From positions 1 through 30,253 of the IMG/VR virus record IMGVR_UViG_3300036768_000489: a DNA stretch of 30,253 nucleotides. One strand, 5' to 3'. Source of the DNA: a virus. A program made the position numbers and the translations under genes. Shown piece by piece: positions 16,985-24,577 of the stretch; position 1 is the stretch's first letter; each line of letters begins with the position of its first letter. Below the pieces are notes generated by a model. That model did not search any database. It saw only the letters and a program-made list of their open reading frames with translations, and had not been told where the DNA came from.

Positions 16985-17689
16985 TTATTCTCCTTTCAAC
17001 TGTCTTATTGCAAATTCAACTGCTTCCCTTGGAGTCATCGGTTTATTTGGGACAGTCTTAAAAGCTTCCTCGTTGGCTTCAGCAGATACAGCTTTTGGCC
17101 TTTGTTTAATACTCGTTTGTTGTTTAGCGACCCTCGCAGCTTTACTGCGATGAAATTCAGTCAACTCAGTAAGGTATTCACGAAGTGGTGTTTCACCGTT
17201 CCAAGGAAATTTTTGAACCAATTTCATGAGCTCACCGGCTTCTTCTTCAGTAACTTTAAGATCACGAATCACAGAATTATATTCTCTTTCAAATTCCTTA
17301 GCAGCCCGGCGTGCTTCAATCTCCATAAACTCTTTACGAATAGCCTCTTCTCTTTCAGCAAGGATAGTTTCAAGAGCTTCTCCAAGTTCATTAGCAATGA
17401 AACTACCCTGGTCTCCAAGCTTCTCTTTTACGACATCTTTAATAGATCTAATGGTCTGCTTTTGTTGCTTAGGAGTTTGTTGGTCAAACAGCCCAAGTTT
17501 TTCAGCAAGGTTTTTAACGACAATTGGAGCAGTCTCGGGATCTTGGAGAGCTTCAAACAATTGAAGAGCGTACTTAACTTTTGTATCTTCAGCAGAACTG
17601 GGCGTAGATTCTTCAGTCTGCTCGGTTTCAGCAACTTGTTCCTGAGTAACTTGTTCAGTTTCAGGCTGTTTCACATCATCTTCAGGCAT
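16985..17689 (-). CDS. Head scaffold protein
   Basis: A 234-residue, strongly charged, almost wholly helical protein. It has an acidic Glu/Gln/Thr-rich N-terminus (1-35), long Glu/Lys helices in the middle (about 85-150) and a basic segment (KQQTSIKQRPK) before a C-terminal helix. Scaffold proteins have this composition and bind the inside of the growing shell through a basic C-terminal region. The gene lies between portal and capsid genes, exactly where scaffolds occur. AAGGA lies before the ATG, and the frame overlaps the end of a 43-residue peptide gene by eight bases. An HExxH peptidase encoded three genes upstream might process it, though this is speculative. Confidence 0.83.
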   Translation of the reverse strand: MPEDDVKQPETEQVTQEQVAETEQTEESTPSSAEDTKVKYALQLFEALQDPETAPIVVKNLAEKLGLFDQQTPKQQKQTIRSIKDVVKEKLGDQGSFIANELGEALETILAEREEAIRKEFMEIEARRAAKEFEREYNSVIRDLKVTEEEAGELMKLVQKFPWNGETPLREYLTELTEFHRSKAARVAKQQTSIKQRPKAVSAEANEEAFKTVPNKPMTPREAVEFAIRQLKGE

Positions 17690-17813
17690 ACTTTACTTTT
17701 CCTTTCTTAATAATCCTCTTTTTTAGTTGATCTAGCAATCTAAGTTTTAGCATTGACTTTGGAGAAATTTTTGGAACAGATTTAATAGAAACTTTCGGAG
17801 CTCTTATCCTCAT
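17682..17813 (-). CDS. 43-residue basic peptide between portal and scaffold
   Basis: The ATG overlaps the portal stop (ATGA, 17810-17813) and the frame ends eight bases inside the scaffold gene, so it fills the gap between them exactly. The 43-residue product begins MRIRAPKVSIKSVPKI and ends KKGKVKYA. It has no acidic residue except one Asp and at least twelve Lys/Arg. The perfect coupling to both neighbours supports real translation. Its strong positive charge suggests binding to DNA, to the acidic scaffold or to the portal, but no family is recognised. A minor head-assembly peptide is the best guess. Confidence 0.6.
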   Translation of the reverse strand: MRIRAPKVSIKSVPKISPKSMLKLRLLDQLKKRIIKKGKVKYA

Positions 17814-19600
17814 CTTGTCGGTACCCCCATTCTATCTAATTGTCCTTCTATTTGAGCCTGAGTTGGTGGAGTCATTTGCTCAGCTGTATTTTGAGCCAAA
17901 TTATCAGAAGCATTACCCTGCATTGGAGCAGCTCCGGCAATTTGACCAACCATTTGAAGCATAGCTGCTTGTTGGAAAGATCTAATTACACGGCGATTTC
18001 TATATCCGGTTCTATATGCAGCCTCTTCAATCAAATCTGGATGCATTGCAACAATTGGGTAAGCTCCCAAGATGGCCAAAAATTCCATAAACTTTCTCTT
18101 TTCTTGATCTTGTGCAATAGGTGATAGTGATTCAACAGATATAGAAATAGATACATCAAAAGATCCCAGATCTTCGGAAGTTAGTTGCCTCCAGTTAAAT
18201 TGAACCTGCGGCGCATCTTGGAAAAATCCGCCCACGTCATGCTGAGATCTAACCCAGAACGCTTGAGTCAGATTTTCTCTGGCTTGCATAAGAATTTCTT
18301 TACCAATTGCACAGATCCACCGTGCAACTGTTTCTCGTTCTTCATTATCCCTAATCTGTGCACGCTGATTTGTAATCGCAGCTTGGGTAGCAGTAACTCT
18401 GTCAGCTACGCCGCGCTGCTCAGCAGATGTGCCAGAGACGATATTAAAATCATCTTTTGAAACTTGAAGTACCGTACCTATGGAAGCATCCAGAGGTGGG
18501 TACATAATTGGTGTAATAGCCTCTGGCCTTTTTGCCCAAACTGTAGTTCCATCAGGGCCATTGAGAAGTTTTTCGGTTTCTTCAACATCAATTGCGCCCT
18601 CAACGGCAACCCAAAGTCTCTTTGCGCGTCGCCGTGCAGATCTAAGCTGTTGCCTTGATTCATTAATTTCATCTTGAACAGGAAGCCAGTTAAAGAACAA
18701 CGGAATTGGATAAAACCCTTGTCTACGACGGTGGAAAATTAGTGGGAAAATTGGGAGCCTTTCATATTCTTCAGAGTAGAGCTCAATGAAATCTCCATCT
18801 GTCATTATATAAAAGACTTTTTCAATTTGATCCCAAATTCTCCAGATCTTAATTCTGTCAGCCGGTGAGACATTTCCTTCTCTATCTTCCTCGAGATATT
18901 CAATCGTAGGATTCGAGGAGTCCTTAATAAATTCTCTGGTCTCTAGAACTTTTCTAACGTTCTTAAATCCATTAGACGGATCCTTAAGATCTTTAATTCG
19001 AATAAAATCGTAGTAACCAACCCAATCACATAGCTCAAGTTGCTGAGCGTTGTGACTACCAACTCTAAATCTATGAGCTGGGATTCTTTTGACTTTTATG
19101 TATTCTTTATCAATTACATATCTTGGTTCTTTTTCATCCCAAACTTCCGTACCAGTATTTTCAAATGACTGAACTGGCATACCAGCCAAAGGATTTGGCT
19201 TAAGTTCTGCAACATAGCCGACTTCAACAACGCCAAAATAACACCCAGCGTCAATAACTGCTAGTTCCAAAGCTTCGGAAATACCACACTCAGGCTGGAG
19301 GATTACAGTGTTCAAAAAATCCTCACAATTTTGTGCAAACTTAAATGCCTCTGCTGGAAATTCGTCAGCACTAAACGGCCGCGGATCAACGTAAAAAATA
19401 GGATCACGGAACATTAAAGTGGGTTTTTTGATGTTAAATGTTGAAAAAATAAGATTCATCACATAGCTGTCATCTTCGGTCTCTGTTTGAAAGCCTTCAA
19501 AGTATTTCTCCAGCTTTTTACATTTAAACTTCCGCTCCCATTTCTTAAACTGCTCATTAGCAGCCGCAATTTTTGGTGCCCATTCAGTCAAATCTTTCAT
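17810..19600 (-). CDS. Portal protein (596 aa)
   Basis: The start overlaps the terminase stop by four bases (ATGA). At 596 residues the product has the size of a podovirus portal. It begins with charged helices around ERKFKCKKLEKYFEGF, has a central beta-rich wing region with IPAHRFRVGSHNAQQLELCDWVGYYDFI, a NWLPVQDEINESRQQLRSARRRAKRL segment typical of portal stem regions, and a helical clip/crown part (GTSAEQRGVADRVTATQAAITNQRAQIRDNEER). The C-terminal 60 residues are Gln/Met/Pro-rich as in barrel extensions. Twelve copies would form the ring through which DNA is pumped by the terminase encoded just upstream. The call rests on order, length and these patterns. Confidence 0.88.
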   Translation of the reverse strand: MKDLTEWAPKIAAANEQFKKWERKFKCKKLEKYFEGFQTETEDDSYVMNLIFSTFNIKKPTLMFRDPIFYVDPRPFSADEFPAEAFKFAQNCEDFLNTVILQPECGISEALELAVIDAGCYFGVVEVGYVAELKPNPLAGMPVQSFENTGTEVWDEKEPRYVIDKEYIKVKRIPAHRFRVGSHNAQQLELCDWVGYYDFIRIKDLKDPSNGFKNVRKVLETREFIKDSSNPTIEYLEEDREGNVSPADRIKIWRIWDQIEKVFYIMTDGDFIELYSEEYERLPIFPLIFHRRRQGFYPIPLFFNWLPVQDEINESRQQLRSARRRAKRLWVAVEGAIDVEETEKLLNGPDGTTVWAKRPEAITPIMYPPLDASIGTVLQVSKDDFNIVSGTSAEQRGVADRVTATQAAITNQRAQIRDNEERETVARWICAIGKEILMQARENLTQAFWVRSQHDVGGFFQDAPQVQFNWRQLTSEDLGSFDVSISISVESLSPIAQDQEKRKFMEFLAILGAYPIVAMHPDLIEEAAYRTGYRNRRVIRSFQQAAMLQMVGQIAGAAPMQGNASDNLAQNTAEQMTPPTQAQIEGQLDRMGVPTR

Positions 19601-21174
19601 ACGGAATACTCCTCGAAATAGCCAGATTTTTTCAATGCTTTAATCCGCATCTGCATAGCTTTGAAACTATTTGGCTTAAGTTTTTCTTTAACAACTCGCG
19701 TATCTCTCAAATGCTGCGCCACATAATACCTCAGCGTATCGTAGGCGTGGTCAGAAACTGACTTTTCTCTATCATCGCCGTAGATTGGCCGCCCATTTAC
19801 TGTATCAAGTAGAACCTTCTTTTGAGAGCTTGTTTCTCGGATAACATGATAAGCCCCATTAGGATATAGATTGCTTCTCTGAATAAAGAATAGCCTTGGA
19901 GACCCTTTTTGCTTAGTAATTGGATGTTCGATATCAGGATCAACTCTAAGAAGTTCATTAATTCTATTCCTAGTAGCCAATTCATTATTGTCAGCAGGTG
20001 ACCAGTAAATGGGTTCAGAGTTCAGCTCTTTGTCCATGTATTCGTCGGCGACGGTCCAAAATCCACCGTACTTTTCTTGAGTCTTCTTAAATATTGCCGG
20101 ATCTGCCAAATTCATGACATAATATTCTTCTGGAGGTGATAGCTCATTTATACGCCGGCGATGCACCGAGATTACTTCATTAGCAGAATAGTATTCTCTA
20201 TAACAGAAATAACAACCGCCTTTAATCGCAGCCCACCAAGTACAACAGGTAGGGGAGGAAGCTCCGTGATCTAACACGCGAGCTAATACTCCCCTACCTA
20301 TCACATTCTTTGCAATCCATTCAGCCGACACTGTAAGTCTGTCAAAGTCATCCTTTTCTCCAACGTGAATCAGTGAGAGTGGGGATATTTCGTGTATAGC
20401 CCCAACTCCCTTTGAGAATTTGCCATACACATATCTTTTCACCCACTCTTCGTCACGTGAGAGCATAGTTTGAAGTACTTCTTTTGGCAACGCTTTATTC
20501 TCGAATGATGCTGATTCGAAATACGCGTGAGTCTTTGAATACTTCTCTCTATGCTCTGGAGAATCTGGATGATATCTTTGCCAGATATAGGAGAATTCTC
20601 CTTCATCGGGTGGATTGCAAAGAATAATCATGTAAGCCGGAGCTAAAGGTTTACCGGTAAATTCATTCCTAGGCCAGTTAGGATTAGCTTTTAGGAGATC
20701 TTCTGGAACTTCTACACCATCCCAACGCCCAACACGAGAATCAAGTGTTAGGTAAACCGATTCGGGAACTTCCTCAGCCTGATCAATAACCGCCGCATTA
20801 ATTTCCAGCGACCGAAGTGCGCCCTCATCAAATTCATCGAAATGCATCCAGTAAATCAGAGAACCATTAAACAATTTTACATATGCCGGGGGTGAATCAA
20901 CTCGCTTTCCTCCAAGTTCCTCGGAGTAAAGCTCCGGCGGACAAACTTTAAAAAATGTTTGCATTGTTGTTCTCTTCAATTCAATATTAGAATAACGGCC
21001 AACTGCAACTCTATAGCCGGGGAATTTTAGCATAAGCAGAAGAATTTTCTGCATAGCCGCATATGTTTTGCCCGCGCCATAGCCAGAGTTCCAGCAAATG
21101 TTGCGTTTATCACAGCGGACAAATTCCTCTGCCGTTTTAGATGAAAATGTAAAGTTAAGATTTATCTCCGGCAT
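19597..21174 (-). CDS. terL: Terminase large subunit (DNA packaging ATPase-nuclease)
   Basis: The motor that cuts and pumps DNA into the prohead. The N-terminal ATPase has Walker A GYGAGKT (31-37) and a Walker B strand NAAVIDQAEEVPES (126-139, with acidic residues D131 and E134). The C-terminal nuclease of the RNase H fold shows the expected acidic residues: RVLDHGASSPT (D302), NLADPA (D358) and KSVSDHAYDTLRYYVA (D475 or D479). At 525 residues it is of normal length. The ATG follows the stop of the preceding peptidase gene by one base with only a weak Shine-Dalgarno, so translation is probably coupled. It overlaps the portal start by four bases. This is the most secure call in the window. Confidence 0.95.
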   Translation of the reverse strand: MPEINLNFTFSSKTAEEFVRCDKRNICWNSGYGAGKTYAAMQKILLLMLKFPGYRVAVGRYSNIELKRTTMQTFFKVCPPELYSEELGGKRVDSPPAYVKLFNGSLIYWMHFDEFDEGALRSLEINAAVIDQAEEVPESVYLTLDSRVGRWDGVEVPEDLLKANPNWPRNEFTGKPLAPAYMIILCNPPDEGEFSYIWQRYHPDSPEHREKYSKTHAYFESASFENKALPKEVLQTMLSRDEEWVKRYVYGKFSKGVGAIHEISPLSLIHVGEKDDFDRLTVSAEWIAKNVIGRGVLARVLDHGASSPTCCTWWAAIKGGCYFCYREYYSANEVISVHRRRINELSPPEEYYVMNLADPAIFKKTQEKYGGFWTVADEYMDKELNSEPIYWSPADNNELATRNRINELLRVDPDIEHPITKQKGSPRLFFIQRSNLYPNGAYHVIRETSSQKKVLLDTVNGRPIYGDDREKSVSDHAYDTLRYYVAQHLRDTRVVKEKLKPNSFKAMQMRIKALKKSGYFEEYSV

Positions 21175-21175
21175 A

Positions 21176-22312
21176 TTACTTCAGAAACTCTAAGAGTGCT
21201 CCCTTTAACCTCGTTATAGAATCTACTTCAGGTTTAATTTGCTTAAGTTTCTCGCTATATCTGTAAGGTATTAAAAGCTCTCGTGGAATACGTATCTTAC
21301 CAAAACCAGGATTATCTCCTGCAAATATACTTGCTTTAGCAGCCAAAATTTGTGCAAGATCATTCAAATTAGTATCTGCTCTTTGAGCTGCTTGCAAGAG
21401 ATCACCCAACTCGCTGCCACGCTGAGCTTTCAAAACTTTAAGATTTTTCTTTACTATAAAAACATCTTCAAGAAGTTTTCTTAGATTTTTAATAGCTTCC
21501 ATCTGACCTGGATTAACTGGCGTTAATAGGAATTGTTCTGAATCATTTGGTAAGCCAAGTCGAGTCTTTGGAAATTCTGATAGCTCGTTTTTAAGTGCTC
21601 TAAGTTCAGTTAGTTTCGAAAAATAAGGCTCACCGCGTTCTACTTGGACAAGCTCTTTAATAAGATCACTTGTAGAACTCCTTTGAGCTTCTTTAGGAAT
21701 TATACTCCTAATCGCTTTCCTATCTGTCGTGTGTGATAGTTCGTGCTTAAGAATTCTAATTATATCATCCGTAAGGTATCCGGCGTTTCCTTTAGCAATA
21801 GCTTCGGATACCATAACTGAATTAAGTTCAGGGGCGTATAAACCGGTAAAACCAGTTGGTAAGCCAGTAGTAACATCAATATCGTGTATTAAGTCAATAT
21901 TTAAATTTTTGGTCAATCTAGGATGTCTGGCTTTAATATAAGCCAGCGCAGCTAGAAATCTTTTACTCAGAGCTTCGGCCGGAACTTGAGAAGTGGTTCT
22001 GGCAATGCCCGTAACTACCGGATATCTCTTTGTAAACTCCGGGCCTTCACTTACTAACTTATCATATGTTTTCAACAGGATGTTCTTAAATTTCTCCGCC
22101 GTCCTGGGAGTAAGTACCATTCCAACAGCCGGCGCAGTTTTTGGGACGGCGTAAAGTTCGGCAGATGGTGGATAAGCCTGAAGTGCAAAGTCAAGTTCTT
22201 TTAGAAAATCTTTAGCTTCTTCAGTGTTAGTACCTACTGCATTCAGCAAGGTTTCTAGGAGACCTTGCTTTTTAATTTCTTCGAGTTTCTTAGCTGGAAT
22301 TAGAATCGGCAT
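21176..22312 (-). CDS. HExxH putative zinc metallopeptidase next to terL (378 aa)
   Basis: The start overlaps the preceding stop (TGATG). The 378-residue product is mostly helical. Its centre reads IIRILKHELSHTTDRKA (184-200): H190, E191 and H194 form an HExxH zinc site on a helix, preceded by GLYAPELNSVMVSEAIA (157-173), the edge-strand arrangement seen in many zincin peptidases. A third ligand is not obvious; D197 or a downstream acidic residue are options. Helical flanks (1-120, 210-378) suggest a structural rather than secreted enzyme, with no signal peptide. Lying immediately upstream of terL, portal and scaffold, it might be a head-maturation protease or a virion-borne peptidase. Both are inference; it is not a typical prohead protease family. 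Confidence 0.65.
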   Translation of the reverse strand: MPILIPAKKLEEIKKQGLLETLLNAVGTNTEEAKDFLKELDFALQAYPPSAELYAVPKTAPAVGMVLTPRTAEKFKNILLKTYDKLVSEGPEFTKRYPVVTGIARTTSQVPAEALSKRFLAALAYIKARHPRLTKNLNIDLIHDIDVTTGLPTGFTGLYAPELNSVMVSEAIAKGNAGYLTDDIIRILKHELSHTTDRKAIRSIIPKEAQRSSTSDLIKELVQVERGEPYFSKLTELRALKNELSEFPKTRLGLPNDSEQFLLTPVNPGQMEAIKNLRKLLEDVFIVKKNLKVLKAQRGSELGDLLQAAQRADTNLNDLAQILAAKASIFAGDNPGFGKIRIPRELLIPYRYSEKLKQIKPEVDSITRLKGALLEFLK

Positions 22313-22647
22313 CAGAATCTCACAGTACTAACTGAAAAAACCATAGGTTGTACACTAGCTTGAGTCTCAAATGAACACAAGCGAACTACAACAGAATTAT
22401 CAGCCGAATACATAATACCAATTACATTCTGCGGCAGCTGTGAAGGCCAGCCGTATGCAAGAGAGGCTCCCTGAAAAAGACCGGGAGCCGCAAATGAAAG
22501 TTCCTTACATCCAGAGAAAGTACCGAAGTTCAGTTCTGATTGATATTTTGTTTCTAGATAAGCAAACTTCGATTGTGTAGGCACATCCAATTTAGTCTGT
22601 GCCATAGCAAGGAGACAAAGCAGAATTATCAAAATTCTTATTTGCAT
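22312..22647 (-). CDS. Secreted 111-residue protein with signal peptide
   Basis: The ATG overlaps the end of the preceding gene by ten bases. Residues 1-17 (MQIRILIILLCLLAMAQ) form a clear signal peptide with a likely cut after AMA. The mature part has strand patterns and the sequence LFQGASLAYGWPSQLPQNVIGIMYSADNSVVVRLCSFE. This resembles a small beta-sandwich unit often found at the end of phage virion proteins (GWPxxLPxxVIGxxxxxADxVxVRLCNF). A signal peptide on such a unit is unusual. It may act in the periplasm or on the cell surface, for example against superinfection, or be a membrane-routed virion piece. No stronger identification is possible. Confidence 0.6.
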   Translation of the reverse strand: MQIRILIILLCLLAMAQTKLDVPTQSKFAYLETKYQSELNFGTFSGCKELSFAAPGLFQGASLAYGWPSQLPQNVIGIMYSADNSVVVRLCSFETQASVQPMVFSVSTVRF

Positions 22648-23054
22648 ATTACAACTACCAAATCATCTGACAAACTAGGATCTGTAGAATCATTAAGCCC
22701 GTTTCTAAATTTGAGAGAGGTTGCTGTAACTGTAAAATCTTCATTCTCTAGCTGTAGAAGCCCGTTTCTAAAAACTCTAGGACTTCTACAAACTGTTGGC
22801 ATCTGCCATGTACCGTCAGTATTTCTAACCAGTTTATTAACCGTCTCAGCAACAGAAGCTGCCGAGATTTTCGGCGGCGTAGTTGACATATCAAGTATAA
22901 GACCATCACCGAGCTGAGCTAGAAGTGCTTTTCCATTTTGAAAAAGCAAAACATAAGTCTTTTGATCTTGCTGTGTTCGCAATTGGGTAGCCGAGGGTTT
23001 AGTTTGCGAAAAAAGTGGAGCAGCCAGGAATGTAAATACAATAAAAAATCTCAT
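22638..23054 (-). CDS. Secreted 138-residue protein with signal peptide and phage-type FRNG module
   Basis: An upstream in-frame ATG exists at 23072, but the ATG at 23054 overlaps the preceding stop (ATGA), has AAGGA just upstream and begins directly with the signal peptide RFFIVFTFLAAPLFSQ, so it is preferred. The mature protein contains SPRVFRNGLLQLENEDFTV and then SLKFRNGL ... DDLVVVIC, resembling the VFRNGLLxxxxxDYTV modules that recur in phage tail and fibre proteins. Together with the next gene it forms a pair of exported small proteins in the late operon between a small membrane protein and the metallopeptidase. Function unknown; export is well supported by the leader. Confidence 0.6.
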   Translation of the reverse strand: MRFFIVFTFLAAPLFSQTKPSATQLRTQQDQKTYVLLFQNGKALLAQLGDGLILDMSTTPPKISAASVAETVNKLVRNTDGTWQMPTVCRSPRVFRNGLLQLENEDFTVTATSLKFRNGLNDSTDPSLSDDLVVVICK

Positions 23055-23254
23055 TTCCTTTTCTTTTCCCATGGAATCTGTGCCGGCGTACCATCCGGGT
23101 TTGTTTCAGAGGTCTTTTTAACTACATAGCCAGTCAAGGCTACAATAGCTGCTTGTGCAGCCTGTTTTAGATTATCATCTTTAATGAACACAGGCGTAAC
23201 AAGCTGAGCCACTTGTAGACCAATGCCGGCTGTAATAGCAAACCATCTTTTCAT
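23051..23254 (-). CDS. Small membrane protein (67 aa), holin candidate
   Basis: The start overlaps the preceding stop by four bases (ATGA) and has GAGGAGG upstream. Residues 1-24 (MKRWFAITAGIGLQVAQLVTPVFI) and about 31-46 (QAAQAAIVALTGYVVK) could be two membrane helices, separated by a short charged turn (KDDNLK). The end is polar and basic (NPDGTPAQIPWEKKRK). The NPDGTPA tail with two small hydrophobic helices is common among small phage membrane proteins. A holin or pinholin role is possible, but a second candidate lies nearby (23818-24045), and the gene is not directly beside the lytic peptidase. Confidence 0.55.
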   Translation of the reverse strand: MKRWFAITAGIGLQVAQLVTPVFIKDDNLKQAAQAAIVALTGYVVKKTSETNPDGTPAQIPWEKKRK

Positions 23255-23457
23255 TGAATTTCCTCCTCATCAGAGTTCGTATCGAAATTAATCATTTCAT
23301 CAATATCACGGAGCCATTGAACCACATAAATGAATTTTAGACCTTTCTTTTCACAGAACTTTCTAGCTTTAGCAATGGCTGTTTGAAGATCCGAGGATTC
23401 GAAGTACATGGAATTTAGCAAGCTTCCCTTTTTGAAAACCAGTTGAAAAATTTTCAT
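23251..23457 (-). CDS. Small conserved-type phage protein of unknown function (68 aa)
   Basis: A TTG start at 23484 would add nine residues, but the ATG at 23457 has AGGAG eleven bases upstream and gives the compact 68-residue form MKIFQLVFKK. The product has strands at each end and a helix around SSDLQTAIAKARKFCEKKGLKFIYV, and ends in an acidic tail (SDEEEIQ). The pattern FExxDLxxAIxxARxFCExxxLxFIxV is of a type I associate with small phage proteins without assigned function. It overlaps the following membrane-protein gene by four bases. No role can be given. Confidence 0.65.
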   Translation of the reverse strand: MKIFQLVFKKGSLLNSMYFESSDLQTAIAKARKFCEKKGLKFIYVVQWLRDIDEMINFDTNSDEEEIQ

Positions 23458-23464
23458 AGTAGTC

Positions 23465-23779
23465 TTAGCTCCTTTCAGGTGCAAAAAGTGCGTTTAGATT
23501 ATTGTTACCAACATTAATATTGACGGTTATACCAGCTGGGGAGTTCTCAAAAGCCGGTTGAATATTAATACCTTTAGCTGCCAAAGCAAGCTGAAGTGCC
23601 TTAAGCCGCGTACTTTCTTTGCCGTTCATCAGCAAATCAGCCAAAATCTGCGCGAGCATGTCAATAGTCACGCCGCTAATTTCGAGAGACTGTGAAAATT
23701 GCTCCCGCGGCGGCAAGATTCCCGCGTCTACCAAAACTTCATCTACAATCTTAGGGATTACTGCTGGCAATTCTGGCAT
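23465..23779 (-). CDS. Small protein (104 aa), possible terminase small subunit
   Basis: The ATG has AAGGAG seven bases upstream. The 104-residue product starts with proline-rich turns, then helices at about 35-55 (VTIDMLAQILADLLMNG) and 57-70 (STRLKALQLALAAKG), then a strand VNINVGNNN and the end NLNALFAPERS. A helix of the xSxRLKAxxLAL type followed by a short oligomerising strand is seen in some small terminase or DNA-packaging accessory proteins, and no other small subunit is visible upstream of terL. There is no clear helix-turn-helix, so this remains a weak assignment. Otherwise it is an uncharacterised phage protein. Confidence 0.55.
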   Translation of the reverse strand: MPELPAVIPKIVDEVLVDAGILPPREQFSQSLEISGVTIDMLAQILADLLMNGKESTRLKALQLALAAKGINIQPAFENSPAGITVNINVGNNNLNALFAPERS

Positions 23780-23939
23780 TTTTAATCTCCTTATAGAGTG
23801 GTGAATTTTCTACTCTTTTAATTACTTCTTCTCTTGTTTCTGTGATATTCTTCAAGGTGCTGTTCAAGTCTTGAAGAAATCTCTGAGAGTCTGAGAGAAA
23901 TGAGTTGTAATTGCTGTTCAATAGTTCCTGATTTTCCAT
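23751..23939 (-). CDS. Overlapping hydrophilic coiled-coil ORF (62 aa), tentative
   Basis: A 62-residue frame starting MENQELLNSNYNSF overlaps the end of the holin-like gene by 122 bases in another frame and the start of the next gene by 29 bases. The product is a hydrophilic coiled coil (residues 15-50). No Shine-Dalgarno precedes its ATG. It would fill the gap before the next gene, which favours translation, but the same space might only carry the strong ribosome site of the next gene. I list it as tentative. Confidence 0.35.
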   Translation of the reverse strand: MENQELLNSNYNSFLSDSQRFLQDLNSTLKNITETREEVIKRVENSPLYKEIKNARIASSNP

Positions 23940-24045
23940 TTGTTCTTAGTCTAGATTCTAATATACCAAAATACCTGCCAGCCAGAAATACTCCAACTAA
24001 GATTGAAGATCCGGCGAGGATTTCCTGGAAGATTCCGTATCCCAC
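23818..24045 (-). CDS. Holin-like single-span membrane protein with coiled coil (about 75 aa)
   Basis: The frame opens at a GTG (24069) inside the end of the M15 peptidase gene; a second GTG at 24045 gives MGYGIFQEILAGSSIL and a cleaner N-terminus. Neither has a strong ribosome site, so the start is uncertain. Residues about 4-27 form one membrane helix (FQEILAGSSILVGVFLAGRYFGIL), followed by a coiled coil (about 38-65) and a basic end (HRNKRRSN). One N-terminal span followed by a charged helix is the layout of BhlA/UviB-like holins and of spanin-like proteins. Its position directly after a cell-wall peptidase supports a lysis role. The function is inferred. Confidence 0.55.
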   Translation of the reverse strand: MGYGIFQEILAGSSILVGVFLAGRYFGILESRLRTNGKSGTIEQQLQLISLRLSEISSRLEQHLEEYHRNKRRSN

Positions 24046-24440
24046 TTTAATACACCGTCGTAAAACCACATAGCCGGCGAGGTTCTAACATCTACATGCA
24101 AATAGCGTTGGCCAATTCCAATACCTGAAAATTTTACCTGAGATTTGTGCAACAGAATAAGAATTTCTGGACCAGTAAGAGCCTTGTAAGCATTTTCACC
24201 TGATTTAACTTGGATGCTAATATCAGCCGCCTCGCCAACAAGATGTCTGGATTCTGGTGCGCCGCCGACTTCAGCATTTCTTTTACTGCATCTAAAGCCG
24301 GATAGCACTATGATAGGGAGTTTTACATAGTCCCTGAATTGTTGCAGCTTATAAACTAACTCCGGAGATATCCTGTCTTCTCCCTGGCCGCAACAAGGGC
24401 AGATAAATTCTTTAGAATCAAAGTTTTTTGAGAGTTTCAT
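23997..24440 (-). CDS. M15-type peptidoglycan peptidase (endolysin candidate, 147 aa)
   Basis: A zinc D,D- or L,D-carboxypeptidase/endopeptidase of the M15 (Hedgehog/VanY-like) fold. Residues 12-18 (FICPCCG) are the usual N-terminal element. SGFRCSKRNAEVGGAPESRHLVGEAADI (47-74) holds two zinc ligands, H66 and D73, and YLHVDVR (113-119) provides the third, H115. At 147 residues it is a complete single-domain enzyme with no separate cell-wall-binding domain. There is no signal peptide, so release would need the holin-like protein encoded next. It overlaps the 46-residue gene upstream by four bases (ATGA). Cleavage of peptide cross-links at lysis is the likely role; a virion-associated lysin is less likely. 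Confidence 0.85.
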   Translation of the reverse strand: MKLSKNFDSKEFICPCCGQGEDRISPELVYKLQQFRDYVKLPIIVLSGFRCSKRNAEVGGAPESRHLVGEAADISIQVKSGENAYKALTGPEILILLHKSQVKFSGIGIGQRYLHVDVRTSPAMWFYDGVLKWDTESSRKSSPDLQS

Positions 24441-24577
24441 TTTGACTTCTTATGCTTAAAGTACTCAACTTGTCGAAGTCGTTTTTCAGCTTCGGCCTTT
24501 GTCTTGTACGGCCCACCAAGATTCTTGCCGGTTTTTTCCGAAACAACTTTGTAGCCGCCACTAACTTTCTTAATCAC
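24437..24577 (-). CDS. 46-residue basic phage protein
   Basis: A short frame starting at GTG (24577) with GGAGGG five bases upstream, overlapping the preceding gene by eight bases and the M15 gene by four (ATGA). The product has GGYKVVSEKTGKNLGGPYKT followed by KAEAEKRLRQVEYFKHKK. The GxKNLGGPYxTKxEAxKRLxQVEYFKHxK pattern resembles a small protein I recognise from many phage genomes, often near lysis or virion genes. It is basic, with a beta hairpin then a helix. Function is unknown. The exact fit between its neighbours makes it very probably real. Confidence 0.8.
   Translation of the reverse strand: MIKKVSGGYKVVSEKTGKNLGGPYKTKAEAEKRLRQVEYFKHKKSK

Noticed and set aside
16943-17710. Plus-strand frame of 255 codons opposite the scaffold gene
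   Set aside because: The Glu/Lys-rich scaffold codons read in antisense give a Phe/Leu/Ser-rich artefact; no ribosome site or neighbours on that strand.
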